Shown here in pieces: positions 1 through 9,162 of a DNA stretch of 64,000 nt. The notes below the pieces were generated by a model, which saw only the letters and a program-made list of their open reading frames with translations, did no database searches and was not told the DNA's origin. The stretch comes from Pyramidobacter sp. YE332. Lineage in GTDB: Bacteria; Synergistota; Synergistia; Synergistales; Dethiosulfovibrionaceae. Location of the stretch: positions 2,418,001-2,482,000 of the forward strand of contig NZ_CP133038.1 in the NCBI RefSeq assembly GCF_033060595.1, in the 5' to 3' direction. The position numbers and the translations under genes are program-made. Positions within the stretch are counted from its first letter, which is position 1. Each line of letters opens with the position of its first letter.

Positions 1-1940
1 TTTCAATTCACGCGCCCCACGAGGGGCGCGACGCCTTTACTCATGATCGTTGTATATCTGCCGATCTCGGTTTCAATTCACGCGCCCCACGAGGGGCGCG
101 ACAAGCAAATCCGCCCAGAGCGTGGAAAGACGTTTGTTTCAATTCACGCGCCCCACGAGGGGCGCGACCAGCACCGCAGCGCCAGCATAAATTGGGTATA
201 GACGTTTCAATTCACGCGCCCCACGAGGGGCGCGACGAGAACGGTTCCGCGTCGACGTCGAGACCGTGCAGGTTTCAATTCACGCGCCCCACGAGGGGCG
301 CGACGCCTTTACTCATGATCGTTGTATATCTGCCGATCTCGGTTTCAATTCACGCGCCCCACGAGGGGCGCGACAAGCAAATCCGCCCAGAGCGTGGAAA
401 GACGTTTGTTTCAATTCACGCGCCCCACGAGGGGCGCGACCCGTCTTTAAGCCTACCGGATATTGACGAGAGGTGTTTCAATTCACGCGCCCCACGAGGG
501 GCGCGACTAGGGGATGCACTGCCGCCATGTGGTGGTCATGCAGTTTCAATTCACGCGCCCCACGAGGGGCGCGACTGACGGCCACGTCGCACGAGGCCGT
601 CGCTTTTCCGGTTTCAATTCACGCGCCCCACGAGGGGCGCGACGCCTTTACTCATGATCGTTGTATATCTGCCGATCTCGGTTTCAATTCACGCGCCCCA
701 CGAGGGGCGCGACCTGTTAATGGTGTGCCAGAAAATTGACGAGGATGGGGTTTCAATTCACGCGCCCCACGAGGGGCGCGACCCGTCTTTAAGCCTACCG
801 GATATTGACGAGAGGTGTTTCAATTCACGCGCCCCACGAGGGGCGCGACCAGGCTATCGTCGTAGATGGTGACGATGGGGAAGCAGTTTCAATTCACGCG
901 CCCCACGAGGGGCGCGACAAAACAGCGCCCTGCGGGCCGTCAGCCGGCAAATGGTTTCAATTCACGCGCCCCACGAGGGGCGCGACCTATCTGGATGCCG
1001 TCAAAGAGGGGCGCGTGGATTCGGTTTCAATTCACGCGCCCCACGAGGGGCGCGACCGACCTGGTGTCGAAATGCGAGCGGGAAACAATGGTTTCAATTC
1101 ACGCGCCCCACGAGGGGCGCGACTTTATCTGAGAGGCCGCGTTGCTATCCGTTAGTTCGTTTCAATTCACGCGCCCCACGAGGGGCGCGACCCTCGGCGT
1201 CGAGGCTGACGATCTGGCCGGGCGTGTTTCAATTCACGCGCCCCACGAGGGGCGCGACGACGGCCGCCCTGAGTTCAACGACAAGTCGCCATGGTTTCAA
1301 TTCACGCGCCCCACGAGGGGCGCGACAAGCGGCGCGGGGAGGTATGCGGGATGAACGGACCGTTTCAATTCACGCGCCCCACGAGGGGCGCGACTGGGAC
1401 TGCACAGTTACCCTCCGGGACGTCGGGAGTTTCAATTCACGCGCCCCACGAGGGGCGCGACGTACCCCGACGCCACGCCGTATGCGCTCTGGCTCGAGTT
1501 TCAATTCACGCGCCCCACGAGGGGCGCGACTTCTTCCTTCGTCCATTATACCATGACGTACGCCGTGTTTCAATTCACGCGCCCCACGAGGGGCGCGACA
1601 TGTTGCCGACGCCCTCGTTGTGGACGGTGATGTTGTTTCAATTCACGCGCCCCACGAGGGGCGCGACAGGCGGTCGGCGGCTTCTTTCTTGAGCCGTCCT
1701 GGTTTCAATTCACGCGCCCCACGAGGGGCGCGACGATCTTTTTCAGCGGCCAGTCAAGCTTCGCCAGCTGTTTCAATTCACGCGCCCCACGAGGGGCGCG
1801 ACCGTAAACCAGACCGTTGCCCCAATACGTCATGCCATGGTTTCAATTCACGCGCCCCACGAGGGGCGCGACAGGCACAGGTGCTGCATGGCCATCTCGC
1901 GGAACTCGTTTCAATTCACGCGCCCCACGAGGGGCGCGAC
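1..1940 (-). CRISPR. Type I-C CRISPR array, at least 29 repeats
   Basis: The same 33-base repeat occurs 29 times. The first copy (1-32) is cut by the window edge and the last is 1908-1940. The repeats I compared look identical. Spacers are 33-37 bases. On the minus strand each repeat begins GTCGCGCCCC and ends GAATTGAAAC, with an 8-bp GC stem around a TCGT loop; this is the crRNA orientation of type I-C repeats. The leader end is therefore at 1940, next to cas7. Of 28 spacers 24 are unique: the spacer at 33-69 recurs at 305-341 and 644-680, 103-135 recurs at 375-407, and 441-474 recurs at 783-816. All duplicates lie in the leader-distal half. The array continues beyond the left edge. Confidence 0.98.
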
Positions 1941-2313
1941 AGTGGTACATTTGATGCTGATATTTCTCTGCTTCTTCGGAGAGATATTCGCGGAGCCCGC
2001 CACAGATCATATTTCATGGCGTCTTTTGTCACTCCATTTCAGATGAATCGCTGCATTTCCATGGGGCGCGGCAACCTCGAAGATTGTATTACGTTTTTTC
2101 AGGCAACTGAGTGGTTTTACATGTGCTTACGGAGAAAACGTTTTTTGCGCGCTTGAGGTTCGCGCTCACAGGAGCGGAGCTCACTCTGGAGCGGAACTTT
2201 TTTCGATAGGTTCGTTCTGGCTGCGATTTTGCCGCTTTGGCAGGCCCCCTTCTTTGCATAAGGACGTTCAGGGGAACGGCGCCGTTGTCCTGAATGGTGA
2301 GGCCAGCTTTTCT
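1941..2313 (-). promoter_or_regulatory. CRISPR leader region
   Basis: This gene-free stretch between cas7c and the first repeat should hold the array promoter and integration-anchoring sequence, as leaders do in other type I-C loci. Read on the minus strand it contains GCGAACCTCAAGCGCGC near 2147-2164, which resembles a motif I associate with I-C leaders. The motif lies about 200 bases from the first repeat, farther than I would expect. No Cas protein gene is visible here. Confidence 0.6.
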
Positions 2314-3270
2314 TTAGCTGACGGCGACGATCTTTTTCACTTCGGTCAGAGGCTGTCCGTCGAGCATGACGCAGTAATCGCCGAAAGAGCGGGGAGTTGA
2401 AGCGTCATTATTTTTCCTGCAAACGACGCGCTCGAACAGACTTTCCGCCGAAGCGTTGCCAAGCGGGCTGCCGTGTTTGAAGATTACAAGGCGCCTGGCG
2501 GTCATCAGGCCACGGGCGGCGGAACGGTCATATTCGAACATGTTGAGCAGTGCTTCCCAGAAAAGTTCGAGATCCTCTTCGGAAAATCCCGTTTGAGCCG
2601 CCAGCTGCGGCGAAACGAAGCCGCGCGCGCAGTACAGGGCGTAGGGAACGGTGTACTTGCGCCCCATGGTACGCTCTTTGTCGACATCCTTTTCGTTGGT
2701 GACGGCCATGCGGGTGATGCTGTGCTCGGCGACGACGATCGGATCGTACGAACGGGAAAAGGTCAGCTGGATGGGGCCGCGCACCTGCCCGGCGCTCATC
2801 TTCAAATTCTTGCCGCCATTCTTATCTTTCGTGTTATCCTTGCTCTTTTCATCTTCCTTGTTTTCTTTATCGCTCTTACTGTCTCCTGTGCTGAGCACAG
2901 CACCGAAGGTGCGGATATCGTAATAACGCTTACACAGACGCTTACGAGCCTCATCTTCAACCTTCTGAGTTTCTTTTGCAGCTTTGACTTCTTTCGGCGT
3001 TCTGCCACCAGAAGCTCCCTTCCACTCCTCCTCGATCATATTGTTGAGAACAGCCTTTTCCTTCACAAAAATGTCATAGCCTTCCCGTCCGCCCTGAGTC
3101 AGCATCACATAGTTGCGGACCTTTCTTTTCAGGCAGACGTCGGTGACGAGGCCGTAACCGGTTTCGAGGTCCATGCGCGGCTGGTTGCCGAGGTCGGGAT
3201 CGCCGTTGGGGTTGCCGTCCTGTACGTCATAGAGAAGCACGAACTCATAACGATTTTTAAGCTCAGACAT
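2314..3270 (-). CDS. cas7: Type I-C Cascade backbone protein Cas7c (Csd2)
   Basis: Cas7c forms the helical filament that coats the crRNA spacer in the I-C Cascade complex. The 318-residue product starts with the family-typical RYEFVLLYDVQDGNPNGDPD and keeps RTFGAVLSTG (about 120-129) and GQVRGPIQLTFSRS (about 161-174). Between these lies a Lys/Glu/Asp-rich low-complexity stretch at about 130-158 that typical Csd2 proteins lack, as far as I recall the family. A GGAGG ribosome site precedes the ATG. It is the last gene of the cas operon, 14 bases after cas8c, and is followed directly by leader and array rather than cas4-cas1-cas2. Confidence 0.95.
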   Translation of the reverse strand: MSELKNRYEFVLLYDVQDGNPNGDPDLGNQPRMDLETGYGLVTDVCLKRKVRNYVMLTQGGREGYDIFVKEKAVLNNMIEEEWKGASGGRTPKEVKAAKETQKVEDEARKRLCKRYYDIRTFGAVLSTGDSKSDKENKEDEKSKDNTKDKNGGKNLKMSAGQVRGPIQLTFSRSYDPIVVAEHSITRMAVTNEKDVDKERTMGRKYTVPYALYCARGFVSPQLAAQTGFSEEDLELFWEALLNMFEYDRSAARGLMTARRLVIFKHGSPLGNASAESLFERVVCRKNNDASTPRSFGDYCVMLDGQPLTEVKKIVAVS

Positions 3271-3284
3271 GGGTGTTTTCCTCC

Positions 3285-5093
3285 TTATTCTTCTTCGTTC
3301 TGTAAGCTGATTTCAGCCACGTCAGCTTCAGTGCCCTCTTTTTTTGTAAAAAGCGCTTGACGCTGATGGTAATAGCCGAGGGCGAAAGCGCCCTGCCGGA
3401 TAATGTCGAGGCGGAGCGGAAAATGGTCGTTCATCAGCGACAGGATCTCGGCCAGCATCTGATTGTAATGAATCTGCGAGCCCATGCCGAGCTTTCTCAG
3501 ATGGAAGCGCTCCATCCGCAGCAAGCGGGGGATCACCGCCGCCGGCGTGGACGAAGCGGCGCCGTAATAGCGGTCGCCGATCGTCGCGTTGATTCCAGGC
3601 AAGGCGTCCTGCTGGATTTTTTCGATGACGGCAAAAAGACGGCCCAGCACGTACCCTTCGTTTCTGTTTTCCACATCCAGGGACATTGTAAAATTCTCCT
3701 TTCCCAGTTCATAGCGATTTCTTTGCGCCCAGCGGTTGAGACTGCCCTTGACCACGGCGGCCCACTCGTCGCGCATGCGGCGCTCGGCGCGGGCGCGACC
3801 GATCACCCTTTGATACAGCGTCATCGGATAACAGGAGCCGCCGACGACGCTGTCAAGCAGCGAACCGCTCAGGTTCGGCGGCAGTTTGTCCACTTTGCCG
3901 TCCAGCGTCGTCGAACGCAGGATTTCGTAGAGCGTAAACGAGGGACGTTCTCTCTTGCTGTTCATGACCGTAAAATCTTCAATGTGTTTTTGCAGGTTCC
4001 GCTTGAACTCTTTGATCGTCCCCGTCCTCCACAGTCGCACGGAGATCCGCGCGCTGTTCGGCGAAAGGCCCAAAAGATAAAAGCGTCCGTCCTCGGCGGC
4101 AAAGTCGATGCCCTGCCGCAGGTTTTCGAAATAAGCTCTGACTTTTTCGGCGCCTTTGTCGGGATCGTCCTCTTTCGGAACGCCGACGACCGTCGCGCGC
4201 AGGAACGACGCAAACGAGTCCTCGTCGTCCGGCGGCGCGACGTCTTTCTGCCCCTCCGGCGGCATGGTCCAGAACACGTAGCTGTCGCCCGCCAGATAAA
4301 AAGAGTTCCGCTCCGAAGCCAGCATCCCGTTGAGCGCCGTGGCATATTCGAAGGCCACCTGCTGCGAGACGGGCGCGTTCAGTCCTTGTTCCTTAAAATA
4401 AGAGTCGTAGCCGGACGATTTCTGAAATCCCACCAGCTTTCCCGTCGCCTGTCCGCCGCGGATCGGCGTCTGCGGATGGAGCACCGCCAGCGGACCGGTC
4501 TCGCCGGTGATCAGGCAGCGCCCGAGCCGGACGTCCTCCGCGGCGCCGTGCTTTTCTGAAGCCAGATCGAGGATTTCCGGCAGGGCCGCCACGGGGCGCG
4601 AGTCGCCGCTGAGGCGAAACGACATTTTGCAGCCGGGGATCGACGCGCAGTCTTTCCACTTCGGATCCTGAGCGACCTTTTCTCTTTCGTTTCCATCATA
4701 AAACGCCACAACGGCCGCGACGGCCTTCTTCGTTTCCGGCTCTTTGACCCGGGGTTCCACGGACTTGACGCGCCGGGTAAAAAATTCCAGCTTGTTGGCG
4801 GCCGTTTCGCGATCGGATTCGCCGTCGGACTTGGGATGACCGAGGACAAAATCGACGCTGTCCCACATCAGGCACGGTTTCTCGTAGGCTTTCTTCCCCG
4901 AGCGGATCTCCGCCTGCGGCAGCGTGTAGATTTTTCCTCTTTTCCCTTCGCGCAGGTCCACCAGCTGGCGGAACTTGCCTTGGTCCGAAATCTCCACAAG
5001 GAACTTCAGCTCGACTTCCGCGCAACCAAGCTTCTGCCCGCGCCCCAGCGCTTCCTGGCGTTTCTGGTACTGGTAGAGCGCCTGCAGGATCAT
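3285..5093 (-). CDS. cas8c: Type I-C Cascade large subunit Cas8c (Csd1)
   Basis: Cas8c is the large subunit that recognises the PAM and helps recruit Cas3. The 602-residue product opens with MILQALYQYQKR and has the Csd1-typical C-terminal helical part, which contains the small-subunit (Cas11c) region in known I-C systems. Its length is normal for the family. The ATG overlaps the cas5c stop in an ATGA, so the two are translationally coupled. An internal start for a separate Cas11c would be expected from work on other I-C systems; I did not identify one with confidence. Confidence 0.95.
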   Translation of the reverse strand: MILQALYQYQKRQEALGRGQKLGCAEVELKFLVEISDQGKFRQLVDLREGKRGKIYTLPQAEIRSGKKAYEKPCLMWDSVDFVLGHPKSDGESDRETAANKLEFFTRRVKSVEPRVKEPETKKAVAAVVAFYDGNEREKVAQDPKWKDCASIPGCKMSFRLSGDSRPVAALPEILDLASEKHGAAEDVRLGRCLITGETGPLAVLHPQTPIRGGQATGKLVGFQKSSGYDSYFKEQGLNAPVSQQVAFEYATALNGMLASERNSFYLAGDSYVFWTMPPEGQKDVAPPDDEDSFASFLRATVVGVPKEDDPDKGAEKVRAYFENLRQGIDFAAEDGRFYLLGLSPNSARISVRLWRTGTIKEFKRNLQKHIEDFTVMNSKRERPSFTLYEILRSTTLDGKVDKLPPNLSGSLLDSVVGGSCYPMTLYQRVIGRARAERRMRDEWAAVVKGSLNRWAQRNRYELGKENFTMSLDVENRNEGYVLGRLFAVIEKIQQDALPGINATIGDRYYGAASSTPAAVIPRLLRMERFHLRKLGMGSQIHYNQMLAEILSLMNDHFPLRLDIIRQGAFALGYYHQRQALFTKKEGTEADVAEISLQNEEE

Positions 5094-5818
5094 CGCAGGA
5101 TCGCCTCGCTTTCAGCGTCGGGCAGCATGATGATGCCGTTTTCCATTTTTGCCCGGAAAAACATGGGCTGGGGATTTTTCAGATCGGAAAAGTCCATGTC
5201 GTAGAGCATGATGCCAAAATCCCGGCTCTCGGCGATCGGGCGCGGCGCCTCGCGTTTTGCATCTTCGACCAGACGGAACGACGCGCAGGAGAACTCGCGG
5301 CAGCCGAGATACGGACGGTTGAAATACTGCCCCTTCGCGGCCCGCCGCGCAAAAATGCCGTAGTACTTGCCGGGATTCTCGTCGCCTCGCAGAAGCCGTT
5401 CCTCCTCGCGCTCGCGGACAGCTTCCGACAGTTCCCCGTAGACGCACGGCCGCTCGCGTGGCGGGACGAACTCCAGCTCCGCGTAGAGCCGGTAGGCGAC
5501 GTCGCGCAGGATCATGCCGGCCTTTTGCTGGCGGCAGTCTTCGATAAACAAGCCGCTACCGCGCGGGCTGATCGTCGCGCCGACTTCGTTGCGTCGCACC
5601 GAGAACCAGCGGATCGGGTTCAGCACGTCGATGCGCTTCATGCGCCAGCGGATCGCCGGCTTCCAAAAGATCGCCGTAAAGATCCCCCGCGCCGCCGAGG
5701 GCGTGATCACGTCGTAACTGACGCGTTCCACCTTCAGTTCGGGCCTGGTGAAGCAGGCCCATTCGCCGCTCACTTCAAGACAGAACTCTTTGTTGAAATG
5801 CTCCACTCCGTTGCACAC
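5090..5818 (-). CDS. cas5: Type I-C crRNA endonuclease Cas5c (Cas5d)
   Basis: In type I-C systems, which lack Cas6, Cas5c cuts the repeat RNA and then caps the 5' handle of the crRNA in Cascade. The 242-residue product carries the characteristic block FTRPELKVERVSYDVITPSA followed by ARGIFTAIFWKPAIRW, then LNPIRWFSVRRNEV. It sits 12 bases downstream of cas3 and overlaps cas8c by 4 bases. The N-terminal start is the first ATG; a start a few residues downstream cannot be excluded. Confidence 0.95.
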   Translation of the reverse strand: MCNGVEHFNKEFCLEVSGEWACFTRPELKVERVSYDVITPSAARGIFTAIFWKPAIRWRMKRIDVLNPIRWFSVRRNEVGATISPRGSGLFIEDCRQQKAGMILRDVAYRLYAELEFVPPRERPCVYGELSEAVREREEERLLRGDENPGKYYGIFARRAAKGQYFNRPYLGCREFSCASFRLVEDAKREAPRPIAESRDFGIMLYDMDFSDLKNPQPMFFRAKMENGIIMLPDAESEAILR

Positions 5819-5830
5819 CTCCTTGTTCGT

Positions 5831-8191
5831 TTACAGGCCGATAAACACGTTGGCCGCGTTGTCTGCGGCAAAATCGAGATTGAGACCGAATTTTGGACTG
5901 TAAAGCTCCGGCAGCGTTTGGTAATAGAACCCCTCCCGCGGCGTGGCCGCGATGACGCCCTTTTGCAGCAGCGCGCCGGCGTCGTTAAGGGAAATGTTCA
6001 CGCTGTAGCGCTGAAGACGGCGCATCAGCGCGCGTTCGGGGCCGCTTTTCAGCAACCGGTCGATCAGCGCCTGGCCGTCGGCGCCCGTCTCTTCGTTCTG
6101 GTAGGCGACGAAAACGGAGATCTGGTTCTCCTCGTCGATAAGACGGAACTTCCGATCGAACGTGCGGAACCAGAATTTGAACTCCGGCGCGCCGTCGAGC
6201 AGGCGCTCCCTGAACCCCGCGCCGTCGAAGCTGTTGACGTCAGCGTAATAGCGCCTGAAATACCGCGAGATCGCGTCCCGGTCGAAGATATCGAGATTTT
6301 TGTCGTCCATCAGCATCGACTTCAGCGTCTCTTCGCCCTTGAGCAGCAGACCGCGCGGCGAAGGCTTTTCCGGCATGAACAGATACAGACGCCCCGGTTC
6401 GGCCAGCAGCCCTTCGCGGTTGCAGCGCCCCGCCGCCTGCACGGCGGAATCCAGACCGCAGGCGGCGCGGTACACCGCGGGAAAATCGAGGTTGACACCG
6501 GCTTCGATCAGCTGGGTGCTGATGACCCGGATCGGCTCTTTCGTTCCCTTCAGTCTGGACTTTATCAGGGCGATCTTGTCCGAGCGGTGTTCGGCGCACA
6601 TGCAGGCGGAAAGATGGAACAGATCTTCCGGCGCCAGCTTGTTCAGCTCGTCGTACAGCGCGCGGCAGTCCCTACGGCGATTGACCACCGCCAGCGCCCG
6701 CGGCTCCGCGGCGAGATCCCGAGCCAGATCGGGCCAGCCGACGGGTTTTGCCAGATCGTATCTGGAAACGCGCTCGACCCGCTTGAGAACGGAAAACAGT
6801 TTCGGCACGTCGCCGACGATCTCGCGCGGCTCCGGCAGCCCGTCGAAAGCGTTTCTCCCTTCGGCGAAACGACCGCTCAGCGCCGGCTGCGTCGCCGTGC
6901 ACAACAGGACGGTAACGCCGAAATGCCTGACCAAAGACTTCAGAACCGACAATACCGGCCGCAGGTGAGGCAGCGGCAGCATCTGCGCCTCGTCAAGCAC
7001 GATAACGCTGCCGGCGACGTGGTGCAGTTTGCGGCAGCGCGAGGTCTTACTGCCAAGCAACGACTCAAAAAGCTGCACGTTCGTCGTCACCACCACCGGG
7101 CTCTCCCAATTTTCCGCCGCAAGCGCCGAGCGGCGCGTCTCCTCCTGCGGATCGAGATTGGAATGGTGCTCGAGGACGTTTTCCGCCAGCGCGCTTCCCA
7201 GCGCCTTTTTCAGATCGGCCGCTGTCTGCTCGATGATACTGGTATAAGGGATCGCGATAATAACGCGCTTTTTGCCCCAGCGCAGCGCGTGCTTCAGCGC
7301 GAAGGCAAAGGAAGCGAACGTCTTGCCGCCGCCGGTCGGCACCGTCAGCGAGAAAAACCCTGGATGCTGCTCCGCGGCCGCCAGACAATCATTCAGAACG
7401 TTCTGCCGACAACGGTTCACCGGCGTATCCGCCGCAGATTCGGACAGCTTTTTCATGAAAAGGGCAAATGCCTTTTCGAGCTCCGCAAGCGTCGCATAAC
7501 CGCCGCGGTCCTGCGCCCGTTCCGGCGTCATGAAGGATTCCGTGTCGAGGAAATCCGCGTCGGTCAGGCACGAAAACAGCATCCTCACCCAGAGATGGAA
7601 ATTTTCGCTCTCGCCCAGATAATTTTCCGCCGTCAGCCCCAGAAAAGACTTTGGCAACGGCGGCTGGCAATGCAGCATCGAAGGGGTAAAATTGATCTGG
7701 GAATCCCCTTCCCCCAGACATTGTCCAATCCCTTCGACAACTTTCGTCTCATAGGCTTCTTGGAACCGGCTGACCAGCGCCGAGCGCCCGTCGCCGTCCC
7801 AGTCGGCAAGGCCAGCGTGATGCCCGGCGATCGCATAGGCCAACGCCCAGGCACACGCCGCAGGCACGTCCATCGGATCTTCGCGGCTGCGAAAATCACA
7901 AACGGCCGCCACGGCGCCGGCGACGCTGTGCTGGGGCGCGCTGCCGCCATCGCCGTCGAGCTTCTGCGCAAGCTCCGGTTCGCAGCCGCTGTCGTCTTTC
8001 AAATGTTTCTGCCAAGCCGGCGACGCCTTCCCGAGATCGTGCAGCCGGCCGGCAATGCGCCCCCAATCCTCCGAAGCGAACGCGCCGGCAAAATCCGCCG
8101 CCAGTCGCGAGACCGCCTCGAGATGCCCGATAAGCGTCTGCTTTTCCCACGAACCATCCTCGTTTTCTCTGACATGAGCAAGAGGAACCAA
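5831..8191 (-). CDS. cas3: CRISPR-associated nuclease-helicase Cas3 (type I-C)
   Basis: Cas3 unwinds and degrades target DNA after Cascade binding. It has an N-terminal HD nuclease (GRLHDLGKAS, H51-D52), then an SF2 helicase with Walker A PTGGGKTF, Walker B VLDEAQML, motif III LCTATQPAL and motif VI QAAGRCNREG. I chose a TTG start at 8191 (786 residues). It follows GAAGGTGAT at good spacing, and Cas3 proteins of this type begin close to the LAHV segment. The longer ATG frame (8227) has no ribosome site and its ATG lies only 4 bases from an extended -10 box, upstream of the expected transcript start. It is the first gene of the cas operon. Confidence 0.9.
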   Translation of the reverse strand: MVPLAHVRENEDGSWEKQTLIGHLEAVSRLAADFAGAFASEDWGRIAGRLHDLGKASPAWQKHLKDDSGCEPELAQKLDGDGGSAPQHSVAGAVAAVCDFRSREDPMDVPAACAWALAYAIAGHHAGLADWDGDGRSALVSRFQEAYETKVVEGIGQCLGEGDSQINFTPSMLHCQPPLPKSFLGLTAENYLGESENFHLWVRMLFSCLTDADFLDTESFMTPERAQDRGGYATLAELEKAFALFMKKLSESAADTPVNRCRQNVLNDCLAAAEQHPGFFSLTVPTGGGKTFASFAFALKHALRWGKKRVIIAIPYTSIIEQTAADLKKALGSALAENVLEHHSNLDPQEETRRSALAAENWESPVVVTTNVQLFESLLGSKTSRCRKLHHVAGSVIVLDEAQMLPLPHLRPVLSVLKSLVRHFGVTVLLCTATQPALSGRFAEGRNAFDGLPEPREIVGDVPKLFSVLKRVERVSRYDLAKPVGWPDLARDLAAEPRALAVVNRRRDCRALYDELNKLAPEDLFHLSACMCAEHRSDKIALIKSRLKGTKEPIRVISTQLIEAGVNLDFPAVYRAACGLDSAVQAAGRCNREGLLAEPGRLYLFMPEKPSPRGLLLKGEETLKSMLMDDKNLDIFDRDAISRYFRRYYADVNSFDGAGFRERLLDGAPEFKFWFRTFDRKFRLIDEENQISVFVAYQNEETGADGQALIDRLLKSGPERALMRRLQRYSVNISLNDAGALLQKGVIAATPREGFYYQTLPELYSPKFGLNLDFAADNAANVFIGL

Positions 8192-8227
8192 CGCATCACC
8201 TTCATTTCGATCGCTTTTTAACAACAT

Positions 8228-8241
8228 TTAAATTATACCAA
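8228..8241 (-). promoter_or_regulatory. Extended -10 promoter of the cas operon
   Basis: On the minus strand TGGTATAAT (TATAAT at 8237-8232) forms an extended -10 element. No good -35 is visible. The predicted transcript start, near 8225, supports the TTG start of cas3. The surrounding 8228-8350 is strikingly AT-rich compared with the flanking genes. Confidence 0.5.
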
Positions 8242-8453
8242 AAAACATTATTCAAAGAGTTCCACGTTCTATCGTCTAAAAAATATTTTCCAGCAGAAAA
8301 ATAACAAAAGAATGCAGCAAAATATTTCATTGTTGATGAAGAAATGGATCATAGCCTCCGCAAAAGTTCCTTCGGGTATAATAAAAAAATCCGCCGCGGT
8401 TCGCTGACGGATTCAGCGAAAATCATCAAAACCGACAGAGAGGATGAACAGCG

Positions 8454-9035
8454 ATGCATCCGCTCCTCCACTTCAAAACGATCACGCGGCACAAGCTGCT
8501 GGTGATGAAATTCTGTTTCCGCCTCGGACTGTACCGGCAAGGCCTGCTGCACGACCTGTCGAAGTACGCGCCCGTCGAATTTTTCGTGGGCGCCAGGTAT
8601 TACCAAGGCACGTGCAGCCCCAACAACGCCGAGCGCCTCGACAAGGGATACAGCGCGGCGTGGCTGCACCACAAGGGACGCAACAAGCACCATTTCGAAT
8701 ACTGGATCGACTACGCCGTCGGCGACGACGCAAACGGCGAAGCTCAGCCGATGTGCGGCATGGAGATGCCGCGGAAGTACGTAGCGGAGATGTTCTGCGA
8801 CCGCGTCGCCGCCAGCATGACCTATCTCGGCGAAAAATACACCGACGCCGCGCCATGGGAGTATTACGAAAAGTTCAAGAGCCATTACCTCATCCACCCC
8901 AACACGGCGGCGCTGCTCGAAGAGGCGCTGCGCGTCCTGAAAGACGAGGGCGAGTCGCGCGCGTTCGACTGGGTGCATACGCATATTCTGCACGGGAGAA
9001 AGGCGCCCCGCCGCGGAAAAGGACGGACCGAATGA
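8454..9035 (+). CDS. DUF5662 family protein
   Basis: The 193-residue protein belongs by its look to DUF5662, a family of unknown function. Visible features are LLHDLSKYAPVEF near residue 30, an HD-like His-Asp pair followed by a conserved aromatic, and several further His residues (LHHKGRNKHHFEYW). These could bind metal, as in HD-fold hydrolases, but this is inference. GAGAGG precedes the ATG by about 11 bases, and a TATAAT lies at 8377-8382. The gene diverges from cas3 and ends before a bidirectional terminator shared with larE. A link to CRISPR is not supported beyond adjacency. Confidence 0.75.
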   Translation: MHPLLHFKTITRHKLLVMKFCFRLGLYRQGLLHDLSKYAPVEFFVGARYYQGTCSPNNAERLDKGYSAAWLHHKGRNKHHFEYWIDYAVGDDANGEAQPMCGMEMPRKYVAEMFCDRVAASMTYLGEKYTDAAPWEYYEKFKSHYLIHPNTAALLEEALRVLKDEGESRAFDWVHTHILHGRKAPRRGKGRTE

Positions 9036-9076
9036 ATTCAAACGGAGAACCGTCGGTCATGCGCCGCCAACAGCCA

Positions 9077-9092
9077 TGTTCCACGTGGAACA
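9077..9092. promoter_or_regulatory. parS-like ParB binding site 1
   Basis: The perfect 16-bp palindrome TGTTCCACGTGGAACA matches the chromosomal parS consensus (TGTTTCACGTGAAACA and its CC/GG variant). It is intergenic, just before a terminator. Three more identical copies lie in the window. Confidence 0.85.
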
Positions 9093-9105
9093 TTCCACGA
9101 AAATC

Positions 9106-9155
9106 AAAAAGATCTCCGTTTCCGAAGCGATCGTTCGGGAACGGAGATCTTTTTT
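9106..9155. terminator. Bidirectional intrinsic terminator
   Basis: AAAAAGATCTCCGTT pairs with AACGGAGATCTTTTTT around a short loop. A-tract and T-tract on either side let it stop both the DUF5662 gene and the larBCE operon. Confidence 0.85.
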
Positions 9156-9162
9156 GCGCGAA

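Noticed and set aside
2040-2075. Possible degenerate extra CRISPR repeat at CCATGGGGCGCGGCAAC
   Set aside because: The resemblance is limited to a short GC-rich core and the spacing from the last repeat is wrong.
192-2156. Overlapping repetitive open frames across the CRISPR array
   Set aside because: They are translations of the repeat unit in three frames (SIHAPHEGRD, FNSRAPRGAR, FQFTRPTRGA) and not genes.
5525-8221. Long plus-strand frame opposite cas3 (898 codons)
   Set aside because: It is an antisense shadow caused by high GC; its Arg/Gln/His-rich product has no recognisable domain, whereas the minus strand encodes a complete Cas3.
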